From Marivita cryptomonadis (GTDB lineage Bacteria > Pseudomonadota > Alphaproteobacteria > Rhodobacterales > Rhodobacteraceae), in NCBI RefSeq assembly GCF_002115725.1, contig NZ_JFKD01000002.1, positions 1 through 64,000 on the forward strand: a stretch of 64,000 nucleotides of DNA, read 5' to 3'. Positions 39,019 through 47,283 of this stretch are shown here, one piece after another. How positions within the stretch are numbered: position 1 is the first letter of the stretch; each line of letters begins with the position of its first letter. Made by a program: the position numbers and the translations under genes. The notes beneath the pieces are model-generated. The model did not search any database, was not told the origin of the DNA, and saw only the letters and a list, made by a program, of their open reading frames with translations.

Positions 39019-39531
39019 TCAGTAGCGCGCCAGCGTGTATCCACGATGCCGGAGGCAGGGCAGGGCATAGGCCCGGGCCTCACCGCGCCGGGTTTCAACG
39101 GTCATGCGGCACGCTTTGGGCAACGTCCGGGTGCTGATATTGTTGCGCTCAAGACAGCGGCCCATCACGACCCGCCCAACGCGCCCACCTTCGATCTGGC
39201 GCACACAATTGGCAGGCAGCATGTCTTTGTGACGCTGCTTTACATCGCGGGGCACGACTTTCGGGGTTGGCTTTTGCTGCGTGTAGACCGGTTGCTTGGA
39301 AACATGTCCGGGGCGGTGGTCTGGAACATAGTGCCGAACCTCTTCTTTCTTCTTGTCCCGGCGATCATCGTCGCGTGAATTCTGGATCGCCTTGCCGATG
39401 ATAAAGATCGTCGCAGCCCCCGCCAAAAGCTTGGCGATGTCCTCTTCTGACGCGGCGCGGGCAGGTGCGGCGGAAAGTGCAGCGATTGTGGTGGAAACGG
39501 CCAGAACGGCTGCGATGAATCTGCGTGACAT
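39019..39531 (-). CDS. Uncharacterised secreted basic protein
   Basis: No family recognised. The 170-residue product has a clear signal peptide ending near residue 26 (SAAPARA). A short hydrophobic segment follows (LLAGAATIFIIGKAI), then a strongly charged linker (RDDDRRDKKKEEVRHY). The C-terminal part has four cysteines (NCVRQI, GRCLER, KACRMT, LPCLRH), likely two disulfides. It is probably periplasmic or outer-membrane associated. It stands alone with its own terminator. Confidence 0.65.
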   Translation of the reverse strand: MSRRFIAAVLAVSTTIAALSAAPARAASEEDIAKLLAGAATIFIIGKAIQNSRDDDRRDKKKEEVRHYVPDHRPGHVSKQPVYTQQKPTPKVVPRDVKQRHKDMLPANCVRQIEGGRVGRVVMGRCLERNNISTRTLPKACRMTVETRRGEARAYALPCLRHRGYTLARY

Positions 39532-39663
39532 GGTGGGGTTCCTTTCCCTGTCGGTTAAGCCTGAGATGGCGTCGTCGGGGGCAGGGGGGATGGCCCGCTG
39601 CCTCTGACATCCATCTCGGCTGACCCTGCAAAGTCAGGCAATATCGCCCCCTCGTTATGCGAT

Positions 39664-39673
39664 AACCGTGCGG
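39664..39673 (+). promoter_or_regulatory. Possible AACCGTACGG-like element upstream of the small secreted protein gene
   Basis: AACCGTGCGG, one base different from the repeated element found downstream at 40813-40972. It sits between outer ATAAC/GTTAT half-sites. A single one-mismatch decamer can occur by chance, so this is only suggestive. Confidence 0.25.
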
Positions 39674-39714
39674 TCGTTATTGAATTTCTCTGGGCTTGGT
39701 CGCAGGGTGATCGC

Positions 39715-39999
39715 ATGAAACACGCGCTCCCCTTTCTGCTCCTCGCCGCGCTCTGCATGCCCGCCGCCGCACAGGCGGTGTGTTATGCCGATTACAAGGC
39801 GAAACAGGACGCCCCTCTCCGGCTGCACTACGGTGTGGCCGAGATTTCAGAACCCTGCACCTCGGCCTCTGCGCAGGATCAGTTGCAGACCCGTCTTGCA
39901 CAGGCGGGCTGGACGCTGCTCAATGTGGTGTCGGTATTTGATGAAACAGGGTTAGCCGAAAGGAAAGACAGTGCCGGACCAAACTACCTCCGTTACTGA
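39715..39999 (+). CDS. Small secreted protein overlapping the membrane winged-helix gene
   Basis: A 94-residue exported protein without a recognised family. The signal peptide ends near residue 21 (AAAQA). The mature part of about 73 residues has two cysteines (VCYADY and EPCTSA) that could form one disulfide, and it ends GPNYLRY. Its last 29 bases overlap the start of the next gene in another frame, so the two are very likely translated together. A one-mismatch copy of the AACCGTACGG element lies about 42 bases before its start. Confidence 0.65.
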   Translation: MKHALPFLLLAALCMPAAAQAVCYADYKAKQDAPLRLHYGVAEISEPCTSASAQDQLQTRLAQAGWTLLNVVSVFDETGLAERKDSAGPNYLRY

Positions 40000-40675
40000 C
40001 GCGCGCCGCTCTGGCAGCCGCCTTGTGGTGATCGGCATCAGCGGGATCGTGGCGCTTTTGGTGCTGGCGGGCGTCTTTCTTGTTCTGACCTTACCTGACG
40101 CCAATGCGTTCAATTCGAGGGTCGAGCAGATCTTTGTTGAAAACGACGACCTGACGTCACAGGCTGAGGTCAAGCTTCTAGAAATCCTCGCCCAATCCGG
40201 CACTGCGTTTTCCGACACGCTGGCGGGCTACCGCACGACGATTTTCGTGCTCTTGGTCTTTGCCACCGCCATGCTGATTGCAGCGCTTGTGTTCCTCGTG
40301 ATGCTGGTGATCCTCAACCGCCGTATGGCGCAGATCGAACGGTCGGGCATTCAGGTCAATTCCTTGATCGTCAGCCGCGAGGAAAACACCGTCTATCTAA
40401 ACACGATGGGGTTCAAACTGACCGACGCGATGATCGAAACCATCTCGATTCTCGCCGAAGCCCGTCTTGACGACGAATTGCTCTCCGGTGCCCAGATTGA
40501 AGCCATCATTTCGGGCCGCTCCGAATCCGATTGCGATGAGGCCGCAGGCGCCACCCGGATCAAGCGCTTGCGCGATGGGTTGGGCAACCAATTGGTCAGC
40601 GAACTGCTGATCAAGAACATCGCCCGCCGCGGTTACATGCTCGCCATCGACAAGGATGTGATCGAGGTGCTTTGA
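39971..40675 (+). CDS. Membrane-tethered protein with C-terminal OmpR-type winged helix
   Basis: A 234-residue protein. Seen directly: membrane segment 1 (about 18-41), a short external loop (42-88), membrane segment 2 (about 89-115, ending in the basic stop NRRM), and a cytosolic C-terminal domain (about 145-228). That domain follows the OmpR/PhoB DNA-binding pattern: an NTVYLNTMGFKLTDAMIETI start, RIKRLRDGLG as the recognition region and IARRGYMLAID as the wing. There is no receiver domain. The order (membrane first, winged helix last) is the reverse of ToxR/CadC. It likely senses something at or outside the membrane and acts on DNA, but this is inference. It begins with GTG after AGGAAAG. 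Confidence 0.7.
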   Translation: MPDQTTSVTDARRSGSRLVVIGISGIVALLVLAGVFLVLTLPDANAFNSRVEQIFVENDDLTSQAEVKLLEILAQSGTAFSDTLAGYRTTIFVLLVFATAMLIAALVFLVMLVILNRRMAQIERSGIQVNSLIVSREENTVYLNTMGFKLTDAMIETISILAEARLDDELLSGAQIEAIISGRSESDCDEAAGATRIKRLRDGLGNQLVSELLIKNIARRGYMLAIDKDVIEVL

Positions 40676-40983
40676 CAGACTCGACGCGCCGCGATTTTGT
40701 CGGCTAACCCGACTGCCGCATTTTGCATCCTACCGCCACATCACGTGGCTCTCATTTTGAGGGCCAACGGGCGCTCACTCCAAGCTTTGCGCCAACGCCA
40801 GCAAAATCGGGAAACCGTACGGATGAACCGTACGGCTTGATAAGACAATCCGTACGGTCTTACGTGCCGGTCGGGTGAAAGGGCGCACTCCGGCGCTCCA
40901 ACCACAAGCCCTTGTTGTCAGGCACCGTGAACCCCATACCGAACCGTACAACCAGCCACCGCAAACCGTACGAAACAGCCGAA
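40676..40983. other. Convergent gene-free gap carrying AACCGTACGG-like repeats
   Basis: About 308 bases between the 3' ends of the winged-helix gene and the IMPase-family gene. I see no gene or clear terminator. The main content is a set of five similar elements, annotated separately. Because both flanking genes end here, these elements are not obviously promoter operators. Confidence 0.6.
40813..40972. repeat. Five AACCGTACGG-like elements in two groups
   Basis: The palindrome CCGTACGG occurs perfectly at 40815-40822, 40828-40835 and 40850-40857, mostly preceded by AA. Two shortened copies follow: CCGTAC at 40944-40949 and CCGTACG at 40966-40972. All run in the same orientation by their A-rich left flank. 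The pair spaced 22 bases apart (40828/40850) is repeated 116 bases later with the same 22-base spacing (40944/40966). Confidence 0.85.
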
Positions 40984-41766
40984 TTACCCGGTATAGACCA
41001 GCCTTTCAGCGATCTTTTCGTGCAATTCCGCACCCGCGCCGACCACACCGGCAGTCTGTGGCACGACGTTGTTAAATCGCAACGCCTCACCCTTCCGGTC
41101 CGTTACTGTTGCCCCGGCTTCGGACAGGATCAACGCCCCTGCCGCAATGTCCCATTCCCAGCTTGGACGGAACGTCAACATCGCATCATAGCGCCCTTGT
41201 GCCACCAGACACAGCCGATAGGCCAGCGAGGGTCGATGCGACCGGGCGAAGTCCGGCACGGCGTCGCGCCAGTGTATCTGGTCCATGTTCGGCTTGGTCG
41301 CCAAAACCCGAGCAGCGTGAATATCACTGATATCAGAAACACTTAGCGGATCTCCGTTGCAGAACGCACCCTGCGTCCTGCCAGCGGAATACATCAAATC
41401 CATTTCGGGAAGGTAAACGACACCCTGCGTGACGACGCCCTGATTGACGACCGCCAGCGAATGTGCCCAAGTGCTTTCGCCTTTGACAAAACTGCGTGTT
41501 CCGTCGATCGGATCGACAATGAACACCCTGTCCCGGTCCAGCCGATCCGGCGTGTCGCGGGTTTCTTCGCTCAGCCAGCCATACCCGGGCCGCGCCGCGG
41601 TCAACGCCTCGCGTAGTGCCCGATCCACGGCGTAATCGGCTTGTGTGACTGGCCCCGCGTCGTCAGGTTTATGCTCTACTTCCAAGCCCTTAGCCTTGTG
41701 GTAAAGGGCGATCTCACCGGCGTGACGCGCAGCGTCGATCAAAAGGTCAAGATCACTCTCCGGCAA
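40984..41766 (-). CDS. Inositol monophosphatase family protein
   Basis: A 260-residue member of the Mg-dependent, lithium-sensitive phosphatase superfamily. The metal-binding motifs are SEETRD (66-71), DPIDGTRSF (85-93) and EWDIAAG near the C-terminus. It resembles both inositol-1-phosphatase and CysQ-type nucleotidases, so the substrate (inositol phosphate, histidinol phosphate or PAP) cannot be fixed from sequence alone. It is a paralogue of cysQ at 12.4 kb. The 5' end overlaps pmbA by 14 bases, indicating a two-gene transcript. Confidence 0.85.
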   Translation of the reverse strand: MPESDLDLLIDAARHAGEIALYHKAKGLEVEHKPDDAGPVTQADYAVDRALREALTAARPGYGWLSEETRDTPDRLDRDRVFIVDPIDGTRSFVKGESTWAHSLAVVNQGVVTQGVVYLPEMDLMYSAGRTQGAFCNGDPLSVSDISDIHAARVLATKPNMDQIHWRDAVPDFARSHRPSLAYRLCLVAQGRYDAMLTFRPSWEWDIAAGALILSEAGATVTDRKGEALRFNNVVPQTAGVVGAGAELHEKIAERLVYTG

Positions 41767-43099
41767 GCGTCAGACCTTCCACCAGCAATGACGGGACCAC
41801 CCGGCTCAGCCAAGGGCGTGCATCATTGGCCGGTGTGATTTTCTTGAGCATTTCTATGAGGTTACCTGCAATGGTCACACCGCTTACGGGATAGGCCACT
41901 TCGCCATTCTCGACCCAGAATCCAGCCGCACCCCGCGAATAGTCACCGGTATTGGGGTTGATGGTGGAGCCGATCATCGAGGTCACAACCAGCCCTGTCC
42001 CCATCTCTTTGATCAAACCGGCGCGGTCAGTAACCCCTTGGGAAAGCGCGACATTCGACACGCTGGGCGACGGCCCGCCCGTTGTTCCACGCGCGGCGCC
42101 GGCGGTGGATTCCAGCCCCAGCTTACGCGCGGTCGCCAGATCAAGCGTCCAACCCGTCAAAACCCCGTCCTTGACGATGTCCCGCTTTTGCGTCGCCAAT
42201 CCTTCAGCATCGAATGGGCGCGACCCGCCGACCCGCACGCGATTTGGGTCTTCGGTCAGGCTAAGCCCTTGTGGCAGAACCTCTTTTCCTAGCAAATCCA
42301 ATGCCCAAGACGACCGTCGCGCAATCGCAGCGCCATTGGTCGCCATCAGAAAATGTCCGATCAGCGACGATGAAATACGTTCATCGAACAACACCGGATA
42401 CGCGCCGGTTTTGGGCTTGCGCGGATTCATCCGTTCCAGCGTGCGTTCCGCCGCCGTTCGTCCGATCTCGGCAGGCGACCTCAGATCGTTTTGGAAAATC
42501 CGCTGATCCCCGTCATAGTCCCGCTCCATCCCGGTGCCGGTGCCCGCAATCGCCACGCAGGATGTGGACCGTGATGAGCGTTGGTAGCCGCCAGAAAAGC
42601 CATTGCTTGCAGCAAGATAGACCTCTTGCGACCCGTACCCGGCGGACGAAGCCGATACTTGCGTGATGCCGTCCAGATCCAGTGCCGCAGCCTCCGCATC
42701 GCGCGCATCCTGCTCCAGCTCGGCAGGTGAAGGCTCTGGGGTCGGATCGTAAAGCTCAAGCCAGTCCGACGCCCGGTTCTGTGCCAGCTGGCTCGGATCA
42801 GCCAAGCCCACATACGGATCTTCCGGAGCTTCCCGTGCCATGGCCACGGCACGCTCTGCCATGATCGCAAGACTGTCCGCCCGCACATCCGAGGAAGATA
42901 CGTTGGCAACCCGCTGACCAACGAAAACACGCAGACCGATATCGGTTGCTTCCGACCGCTCTGCCTGTTCCAGAACACCGTTGCGCACGTCGATGGACAT
43001 CGAATTGCCCCGTACAGCCAGCACATCGGCTGCATCGGCCCCAGCCTCTTTGGCGCGCTGCAACAGGCTTTGCGTCAGGTCATCAAACGTGTCTGTCAT
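41753..43099 (-). CDS. pmbA: PmbA/TldE metalloprotease-associated protein
   Basis: The partner of TldD in a heterodimeric protease that matures modified peptides such as microcins and degrades some antitoxins. The 448-residue protein follows the PmbA/TldE pattern: RNGVLEQAERSEATDIGLRVF-type N-terminal region, a central NPRKPKTGAYPVLFDERISSSLIGH segment and the ending region with MIGSTINPNTGDYSRGAAGFW. It lacks the HExxxH zinc motif of TldD, as expected for this subunit. No tldD lies in this window. Confidence 0.92.
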   Translation of the reverse strand: MTDTFDDLTQSLLQRAKEAGADAADVLAVRGNSMSIDVRNGVLEQAERSEATDIGLRVFVGQRVANVSSSDVRADSLAIMAERAVAMAREAPEDPYVGLADPSQLAQNRASDWLELYDPTPEPSPAELEQDARDAEAAALDLDGITQVSASSAGYGSQEVYLAASNGFSGGYQRSSRSTSCVAIAGTGTGMERDYDGDQRIFQNDLRSPAEIGRTAAERTLERMNPRKPKTGAYPVLFDERISSSLIGHFLMATNGAAIARRSSWALDLLGKEVLPQGLSLTEDPNRVRVGGSRPFDAEGLATQKRDIVKDGVLTGWTLDLATARKLGLESTAGAARGTTGGPSPSVSNVALSQGVTDRAGLIKEMGTGLVVTSMIGSTINPNTGDYSRGAAGFWVENGEVAYPVSGVTIAGNLIEMLKKITPANDARPWLSRVVPSLLVEGLTLAGE

Positions 43100-43165
43100 G
43101 GGGCCTCCGGTGCCAATGGTCGTGCCGCAGAGAGGTAGAGCGGCGCGCGTGTCACCGCAACCCTG

Positions 43166-43933
43166 CTAGCGGCCTAGCGGGGCAACCACACCCACAATCG
43201 GCCCCAGCCAACGCCCGAAGTCCGATCGGTTCAGCTGCGGCGCATGTAGACGCGAGACGCTGCCATCAAGGAATAACGCGTTCGGCACGCCAAGGTCATC
43301 GCGGAAGATGCGGCCGAATTCATGAAACGTAACTGATTGATCGGATATAACAAAAACCACGCGAACCCCATCTTCCGAAGTGCCGACCCCATTGCGGATA
43401 TAGCGCGATGTGCTGTCCTTCAGAAATCTTGGGTGCAATTCCCCGTCGATGACCAGCATCGGGCCGGACTGCGTGGCAAAACGGCAGTCGGGGCGCGCCG
43501 CGTCATAGGTCAGCGTTTCGATCACGTCGGCGCGGTCGTTCTGAATGCAGAACACACCATTCGGCAGCAGCCCGAAATTGCCCGGCCCCGCGTTGGGGAT
43601 GACGCGCATGATCTCTTGACCGTCCTCAATGTAATGCCCAACTGGCGCGCGGTCATTGTGATACATCCCGCCATTCATGCCAAAGATCAGCGTTTTGCCT
43701 TCGTTGGCCAAGGCGCCATCAATGGTCGAGAACTGTCCGTATTTTTCACCCGAAGGCGCGTCAAGAAACAGCCGCAACTCGTCCACCCGTGGGTCGACCT
43801 CACAGGCCGTATAGGCGAGCCCGTCAAAGCTGCGCTCCGAACAGGTCACCTCGGCCTGTGCCGAAAGTCCGCCGATCGCAATCAGCGCAATTGTAACGAA
43901 GGCTGTCTTAGCTTTCGATGTCACGGCGCACAT
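43166..43933 (-). CDS. Exported phosphodiester glycosidase family protein
   Basis: A secreted 255-residue protein with a signal peptide (about 1-27, ending LSAQA) and a phosphodiester glycosidase (NAGPA/DUF2233) domain. Supporting motifs are [27 protein letters not shown] and [11 protein letters not shown]. Members of this family remove sugar-phosphodiesters, for instance from polysaccharide chains; the substrate here is unknown. The start overlaps the end of rbfA by 26 bases if the ATG at 43933 is used, or 17 bases if the GTG at 43924 is used. Confidence 0.8.
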   Translation of the reverse strand: MCAVTSKAKTAFVTIALIAIGGLSAQAEVTCSERSFDGLAYTACEVDPRVDELRLFLDAPSGEKYGQFSTIDGALANEGKTLIFGMNGGMYHNDRAPVGHYIEDGQEIMRVIPNAGPGNFGLLPNGVFCIQNDRADVIETLTYDAARPDCRFATQSGPMLVIDGELHPRFLKDSTSRYIRNGVGTSEDGVRVVFVISDQSVTFHEFGRIFRDDLGVPNALFLDGSVSRLHAPQLNRSDFGRWLGPIVGVVAPLGR

Positions 43934-44303
43934 CGTCCTGTTCGAACATGCGGCGGGTATCGTCCATGCGGTCGAACGTATCGTCCAGCTTGAACCGCAA
44001 TTCCGGAGAGAACTTCAAGGTGAGGTTCTTGGCGACCACACGACGCAGTTCGCTGCGATTGCGATTGAGAAGCTCGAGGACATCTTCCTGTCCCTTCCCG
44101 CCAAGAGGCACGACATAGGCCGTGGCCATGCGCAGGTCTGGCGACGTACGCACTTCGCCCACTGTGATGGAGTATCGGTTCAGGTCGGGATCGTGAATGT
44201 CACCGCGAGTCAGCACATCGGACAATGTGCGGCGGATCAGTTCGCCCACACGCAGCTGACGCTGGCTGGGTCCCTCAGAGCTGTGAGATCGGTTTTTTGC
44301 CAT
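43908..44303 (-). CDS. rbfA: 30S ribosome-binding factor RbfA
   Basis: Aids late 16S rRNA processing and 30S maturation, especially in the cold. The 131-residue protein has the KH-like RbfA fold: [33 protein letters not shown] and [19 protein letters not shown] chose the ATG at 44303 ([13 protein letters not shown]). The long open extension upstream lies opposite dapB and is not real. It is divergent from dapB. Confidence 0.93.
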   Translation of the reverse strand: MAKNRSHSSEGPSQRQLRVGELIRRTLSDVLTRGDIHDPDLNRYSITVGEVRTSPDLRMATAYVVPLGGKGQEDVLELLNRNRSELRRVVAKNLTLKFSPELRFKLDDTFDRMDDTRRMFEQDDVRRDIES

Positions 44304-44387
44304 ATCCGGCACATAAGCCGTCTGGCGGCCTTTGCCAAGCAGGGGGGCAGCCGCTATTGAGGCGGAAATCCACTTGCGGAGAGTGTC

Positions 44388-45206
44388 ATGAGCGAAGAAA
44401 TCGGAGTCGTCGTCACCGGAGTGTCCGGGCGGATGGGGCAGATGCTGGTGAACGAGATCGCCAAACACCCCCGGATGCACCTTGCCGGTGCTGTTGAACG
44501 TGCGGGTCACGACTGGGTGGGCAAGGATGTAGGCACCGCGATGGGTGGCGCTGCGATGGGCGTCATCGTTGCGGACGACCCGCTTGAATGTTTCGCGCGC
44601 GCACAGGCGGTAATCGATTTTACCGCACCTGCGGCAACGGTCGCATTTGCCGAATTGGCCGCACAGGCTCGGGCGGTGCATGTGATCGGCACCACCGGTT
44701 TGTCCGAGGATGATCTGACCAAGATCAAGGCCGCAGCGCGTCATGCCGTCGTGGTCCGTGCGGGCAACATGAGCCTTGGTGTGAATTTGCTGACCGTGCT
44801 GACCCGCAAGGTCGCAGCAGCCTTGGACGAAGACTATGACATCGAAGTGATCGAATATCATCACAACCAAAAGGTCGATGCGCCATCTGGCACTGCTCTG
44901 ATGCTGGGTGAAGCGGCCGCTGAAGGGCGCGGTGTCGATCTGCGTGATGTGTCCGACAGTGGGCGCGATGGCATCACCGGGGCGCGCAAGCGGGGCGATA
45001 TCGGTTTCAGCGCCATTCGCGGCGGCGACATCGTCGGCGAACACGACGTGCTTTTCGCGGCGGCAGGCGAACGCATTACCTTGCGGCACGTTGCCAGTGA
45101 CCGCGCGCTTTTCGCTCGCGGTGCTTTGAAAGCAGCGTTGTGGGGGCAGGACAAAGCACCGGGCGAGTATGATATGCTTGACGTGTTGGGGCTGTCTGAC
45201 GACTGA
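44388..45206 (+). CDS. dapB: 4-hydroxy-tetrahydrodipicolinate reductase DapB
   Basis: Second committed step of the diaminopimelate/lysine pathway, which also supplies peptidoglycan. The 272-residue protein has the NAD(P)H-binding start [12 protein letters not shown], the GTTGLS segment and the substrate and catalytic motif [15 protein letters not shown]. The partner dapA is also in this window, about 10 kb away. It is divergent from rbfA, with an 84-base gap. Confidence 0.96.
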   Translation: MSEEIGVVVTGVSGRMGQMLVNEIAKHPRMHLAGAVERAGHDWVGKDVGTAMGGAAMGVIVADDPLECFARAQAVIDFTAPAATVAFAELAAQARAVHVIGTTGLSEDDLTKIKAAARHAVVVRAGNMSLGVNLLTVLTRKVAAALDEDYDIEVIEYHHNQKVDAPSGTALMLGEAAAEGRGVDLRDVSDSGRDGITGARKRGDIGFSAIRGGDIVGEHDVLFAAAGERITLRHVASDRALFARGALKAALWGQDKAPGEYDMLDVLGLSDD

Positions 45207-45255
45207 TCACGCGTGCGTTACGGGAACTTCTTGATCCATTCGTGCATTTCTAGCG

Positions 45256-45274
45256 TATCTTTATGTAAAAGATA
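45256..45274. promoter_or_regulatory. Inverted repeat before the 120-residue secreted protein gene
   Basis: A perfect 7-base inverted repeat, TATCTTT and AAAGATA, separated by 5 bases, 15 bases before the start codon at 45290. It could be an operator or part of a promoter. Seen in the sequence; the role is not known. Confidence 0.35.
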
Positions 45275-45289
45275 TGCCCGGAGGATTTC

Positions 45290-45652
45290 ATGTCGAACCG
45301 TTTTGCCATCGCCATTGCTGCTGCCGTGACATTCGCTGTGCCTCAAATTGCATTGGCCGAACTGAAACGTGTCGAGAACAAATCCGAATTTATGTCTCTG
45401 GTGCAAGGCAAGACGCTGTCGCGCCCCTTGGTGCGGTTGAATGTGTCGCCTGACGGCAAGATCACCGGGCGTGGCGCCACATGGGATGTCACAGGGTCGT
45501 GGGATTGGAAGAACGGGTTCTTCTGTCGTGACCTGAATTGGGGGGGCGATGAACTTGGCTATAATTGCCAAGCGGTGCTTGCCAACGGGTCAGAGGTGCG
45601 GTTCATCGCTGATCAGGGCGCAGGCCAAGCTGCGGATTTCCGTCTGCGCTGA
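45290..45652 (+). CDS. Uncharacterised secreted protein
   Basis: A 120-residue exported protein with a signal peptide ending near residue 23 (QIALA). The mature part includes the conserved-looking blocks LVRLNVSPDGKITGRGATWDVTGSW and FFCRDLNWGGDELGYNC, whose two cysteines probably pair. The compact beta-strand pattern suggests a small periplasmic binding or structural domain. I do not know the function. A strong GGAGG precedes the ATG. It is convergent with the DUF1674 gene, with 3 bases between stops. Confidence 0.7.
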   Translation: MSNRFAIAIAAAVTFAVPQIALAELKRVENKSEFMSLVQGKTLSRPLVRLNVSPDGKITGRGATWDVTGSWDWKNGFFCRDLNWGGDELGYNCQAVLANGSEVRFIADQGAGQAADFRLR

Positions 45653-45655
45653 TAC

Positions 45656-45838
45656 TTAGAAGTCGATCGCGAGACCGCCCTTTTCCCAATCTCCGTAGCG
45701 CACAGGCTCAGGCCCGTCACGTCCGCCCAATTCTTTTGGCATAGGCTGGTCTGCGGCCGCTTTCTTGCGGCGCTCTTCTGCTTCGGCCAAAGCGCGTTGG
45801 GCGGCAGGGGGCAGGTCTTTGGGTGTGTCAGTGCTCAT
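45656..45838 (-). CDS. DUF1674 / succinate dehydrogenase assembly factor 4-like protein
   Basis: A 60-residue protein with the DUF1674 C-terminal signature GPEPVRYGDWEKGGLAIDF, which matches the mitochondrial Sdh8/SDHAF4 family that binds flavinated SdhA and shields it before complex II assembly. The N-terminal half is Ala/Glu/Lys-rich. I chose the ATG at 45838; an 18-codon extension is possible but not family-like. No sdh genes lie nearby. It is divergent from rsmB. Confidence 0.85.
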   Translation of the reverse strand: MSTDTPKDLPPAAQRALAEAEERRKKAAADQPMPKELGGRDGPEPVRYGDWEKGGLAIDF

Positions 45839-45917
45839 CGCGGTCTTCCATATCGCTTGCCTTTGATATACGCGCCTTCCGGTCCGGGACAACCCCGGCC
45901 CGCCACAGGATCGTTAC

Positions 45918-47198
45918 GTGCCCGCACCCGCTTCTCCCCGCCTTGTCGCTCTTGATGGGCTAAGCCAGATTGTCGGCGAAGGCCGAATGTTGTCGGATGT
46001 CATCAGCGATCCGGTCTGGCAAGAGCTGAGCCCACCGGAACGGGCGACAGCGCAACGTCTGATTTCGGAAACGCTGCGATACCTGGGACGCGCTGATCAC
46101 CTGCTGACATCGAACCTGCAACGCCAGCCACCTCTGCGAGTGATGAACCTGCTGCGTATGGCGACGGTCGAATTCATGACAGGCGGTGCAGCGCATGGCG
46201 TTGTGAACGAGGCGGTAAAGCTTGCCGGTCGCAATAAGAAAACCGCACCGATGAAGGGGCTGGTCAACGCGGTTCTGCGCAAGATCACGGTGCTTGATGC
46301 GACCGAATGGGACAAAGCACCGGATACCATGTTGCCGAAATGGCTGCGACCCAAGCTGGCAAAGGCATGGAGCAAACCTGTCGTGGCGCAAATCGAACGC
46401 GCCCATGCGGTGCCGCCGCCTGTGGATGTGTCGGTCAAATCCGACGCTGCAGACTGGGCGGAAAAGCTGGGTGGCACGCTTCTTCCGACGGGGTCGGTTC
46501 GGATTGCTGCTCGGGGGCAAGTGTCGGCGCTTGTGGGGTTCGATACCGGTGACTGGTGGGTGCAAGATGCGGCTGCCGCCTTGCCGGTTCAGCTGCTGGG
46601 GGACGTCAGCGGAAAGCGGGTCTTGGATATTTGCGCCGCGCCCGGTGGGAAAACAATGCAGCTTGCCGCCAAAGGTGCGGAGGTGACTGCGCTTGATATT
46701 TCCGAAGCCCGCATGGCGCGGCTGACCGAAAACCTTGCGCGTACCAAGCTGGCTGCCAAGACTGTGGTTGCTGATGCGCTGTCCTATGAGGATGGACCCT
46801 TCGATGCGATCCTGTTGGACGCGCCGTGTTCGGCAACCGGCACGATCCGGCGGCATCCCGACCTGCCTTATGTCAAAACCCTGACGGGGATCGACGATCT
46901 GGTCAAACTTCAACGCGCTTTGCTGACCCGCGCTCTGGGTCAGATCGCCCCGCATGGAAGATTGGTCTTTTGCACGTGCAGCTTGCTGCGCGAAGAGGGG
47001 GAGGACCAGATCAAATGGCTTCTGTCCCAGAATGACGATATCGAAATCATACCGCCTCATGCCCCTAGTCTCGACCCTGCGTGGATCAGTCCTGAAGGCG
47101 GCGTGCGTCTGCGCCCAGATTATTGGGCGGACATGGGCGGAATGGACGGTTTCTACATGGCGATTTTGCAGCGCAAAGGCAAAGCATCGCCCGCGTGA
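45918..47198 (+). CDS. rsmB: 16S rRNA (cytosine-967-C5)-methyltransferase RsmB
   Basis: Methylates C967 of 16S rRNA. The 426-residue protein has an N-terminal NusB-like RNA-binding domain (about 1-130). A class I SAM methyltransferase domain follows (VLDICAAPGGKTMQLA, DAPCSATGTIRRHPD), with the catalytic cysteine in VFCTCSLL. The start is a GTG at 45918 with AGGA 7 bases upstream; no better ATG is found. First gene of the run rsmB-heparinase-purH-lspA. Confidence 0.92.
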   Translation: MPAPASPRLVALDGLSQIVGEGRMLSDVISDPVWQELSPPERATAQRLISETLRYLGRADHLLTSNLQRQPPLRVMNLLRMATVEFMTGGAAHGVVNEAVKLAGRNKKTAPMKGLVNAVLRKITVLDATEWDKAPDTMLPKWLRPKLAKAWSKPVVAQIERAHAVPPPVDVSVKSDAADWAEKLGGTLLPTGSVRIAARGQVSALVGFDTGDWWVQDAAAALPVQLLGDVSGKRVLDICAAPGGKTMQLAAKGAEVTALDISEARMARLTENLARTKLAAKTVVADALSYEDGPFDAILLDAPCSATGTIRRHPDLPYVKTLTGIDDLVKLQRALLTRALGQIAPHGRLVFCTCSLLREEGEDQIKWLLSQNDDIEIIPPHAPSLDPAWISPEGGVRLRPDYWADMGGMDGFYMAILQRKGKASPA

Positions 47199-47283
47199 CA
47201 ATTGCACCGTGACTCGATTCATTCGCGCGGCTATGGTGTCGGCATAAGAACGCTTGCGTAAACGCAAGACAGAGGCAGAGCTG

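Noticed and set aside
40860..41090. 76-codon minus-strand frame running through the CCGTACGG gap
   Set aside because: It starts inside the IMPase-family gene in another frame and has no ribosome site or protein character.
44304..45089. N-terminal extension of rbfA on the minus strand
   Set aside because: It runs entirely opposite dapB; RbfA proteins are about 130 residues and start at 44303.
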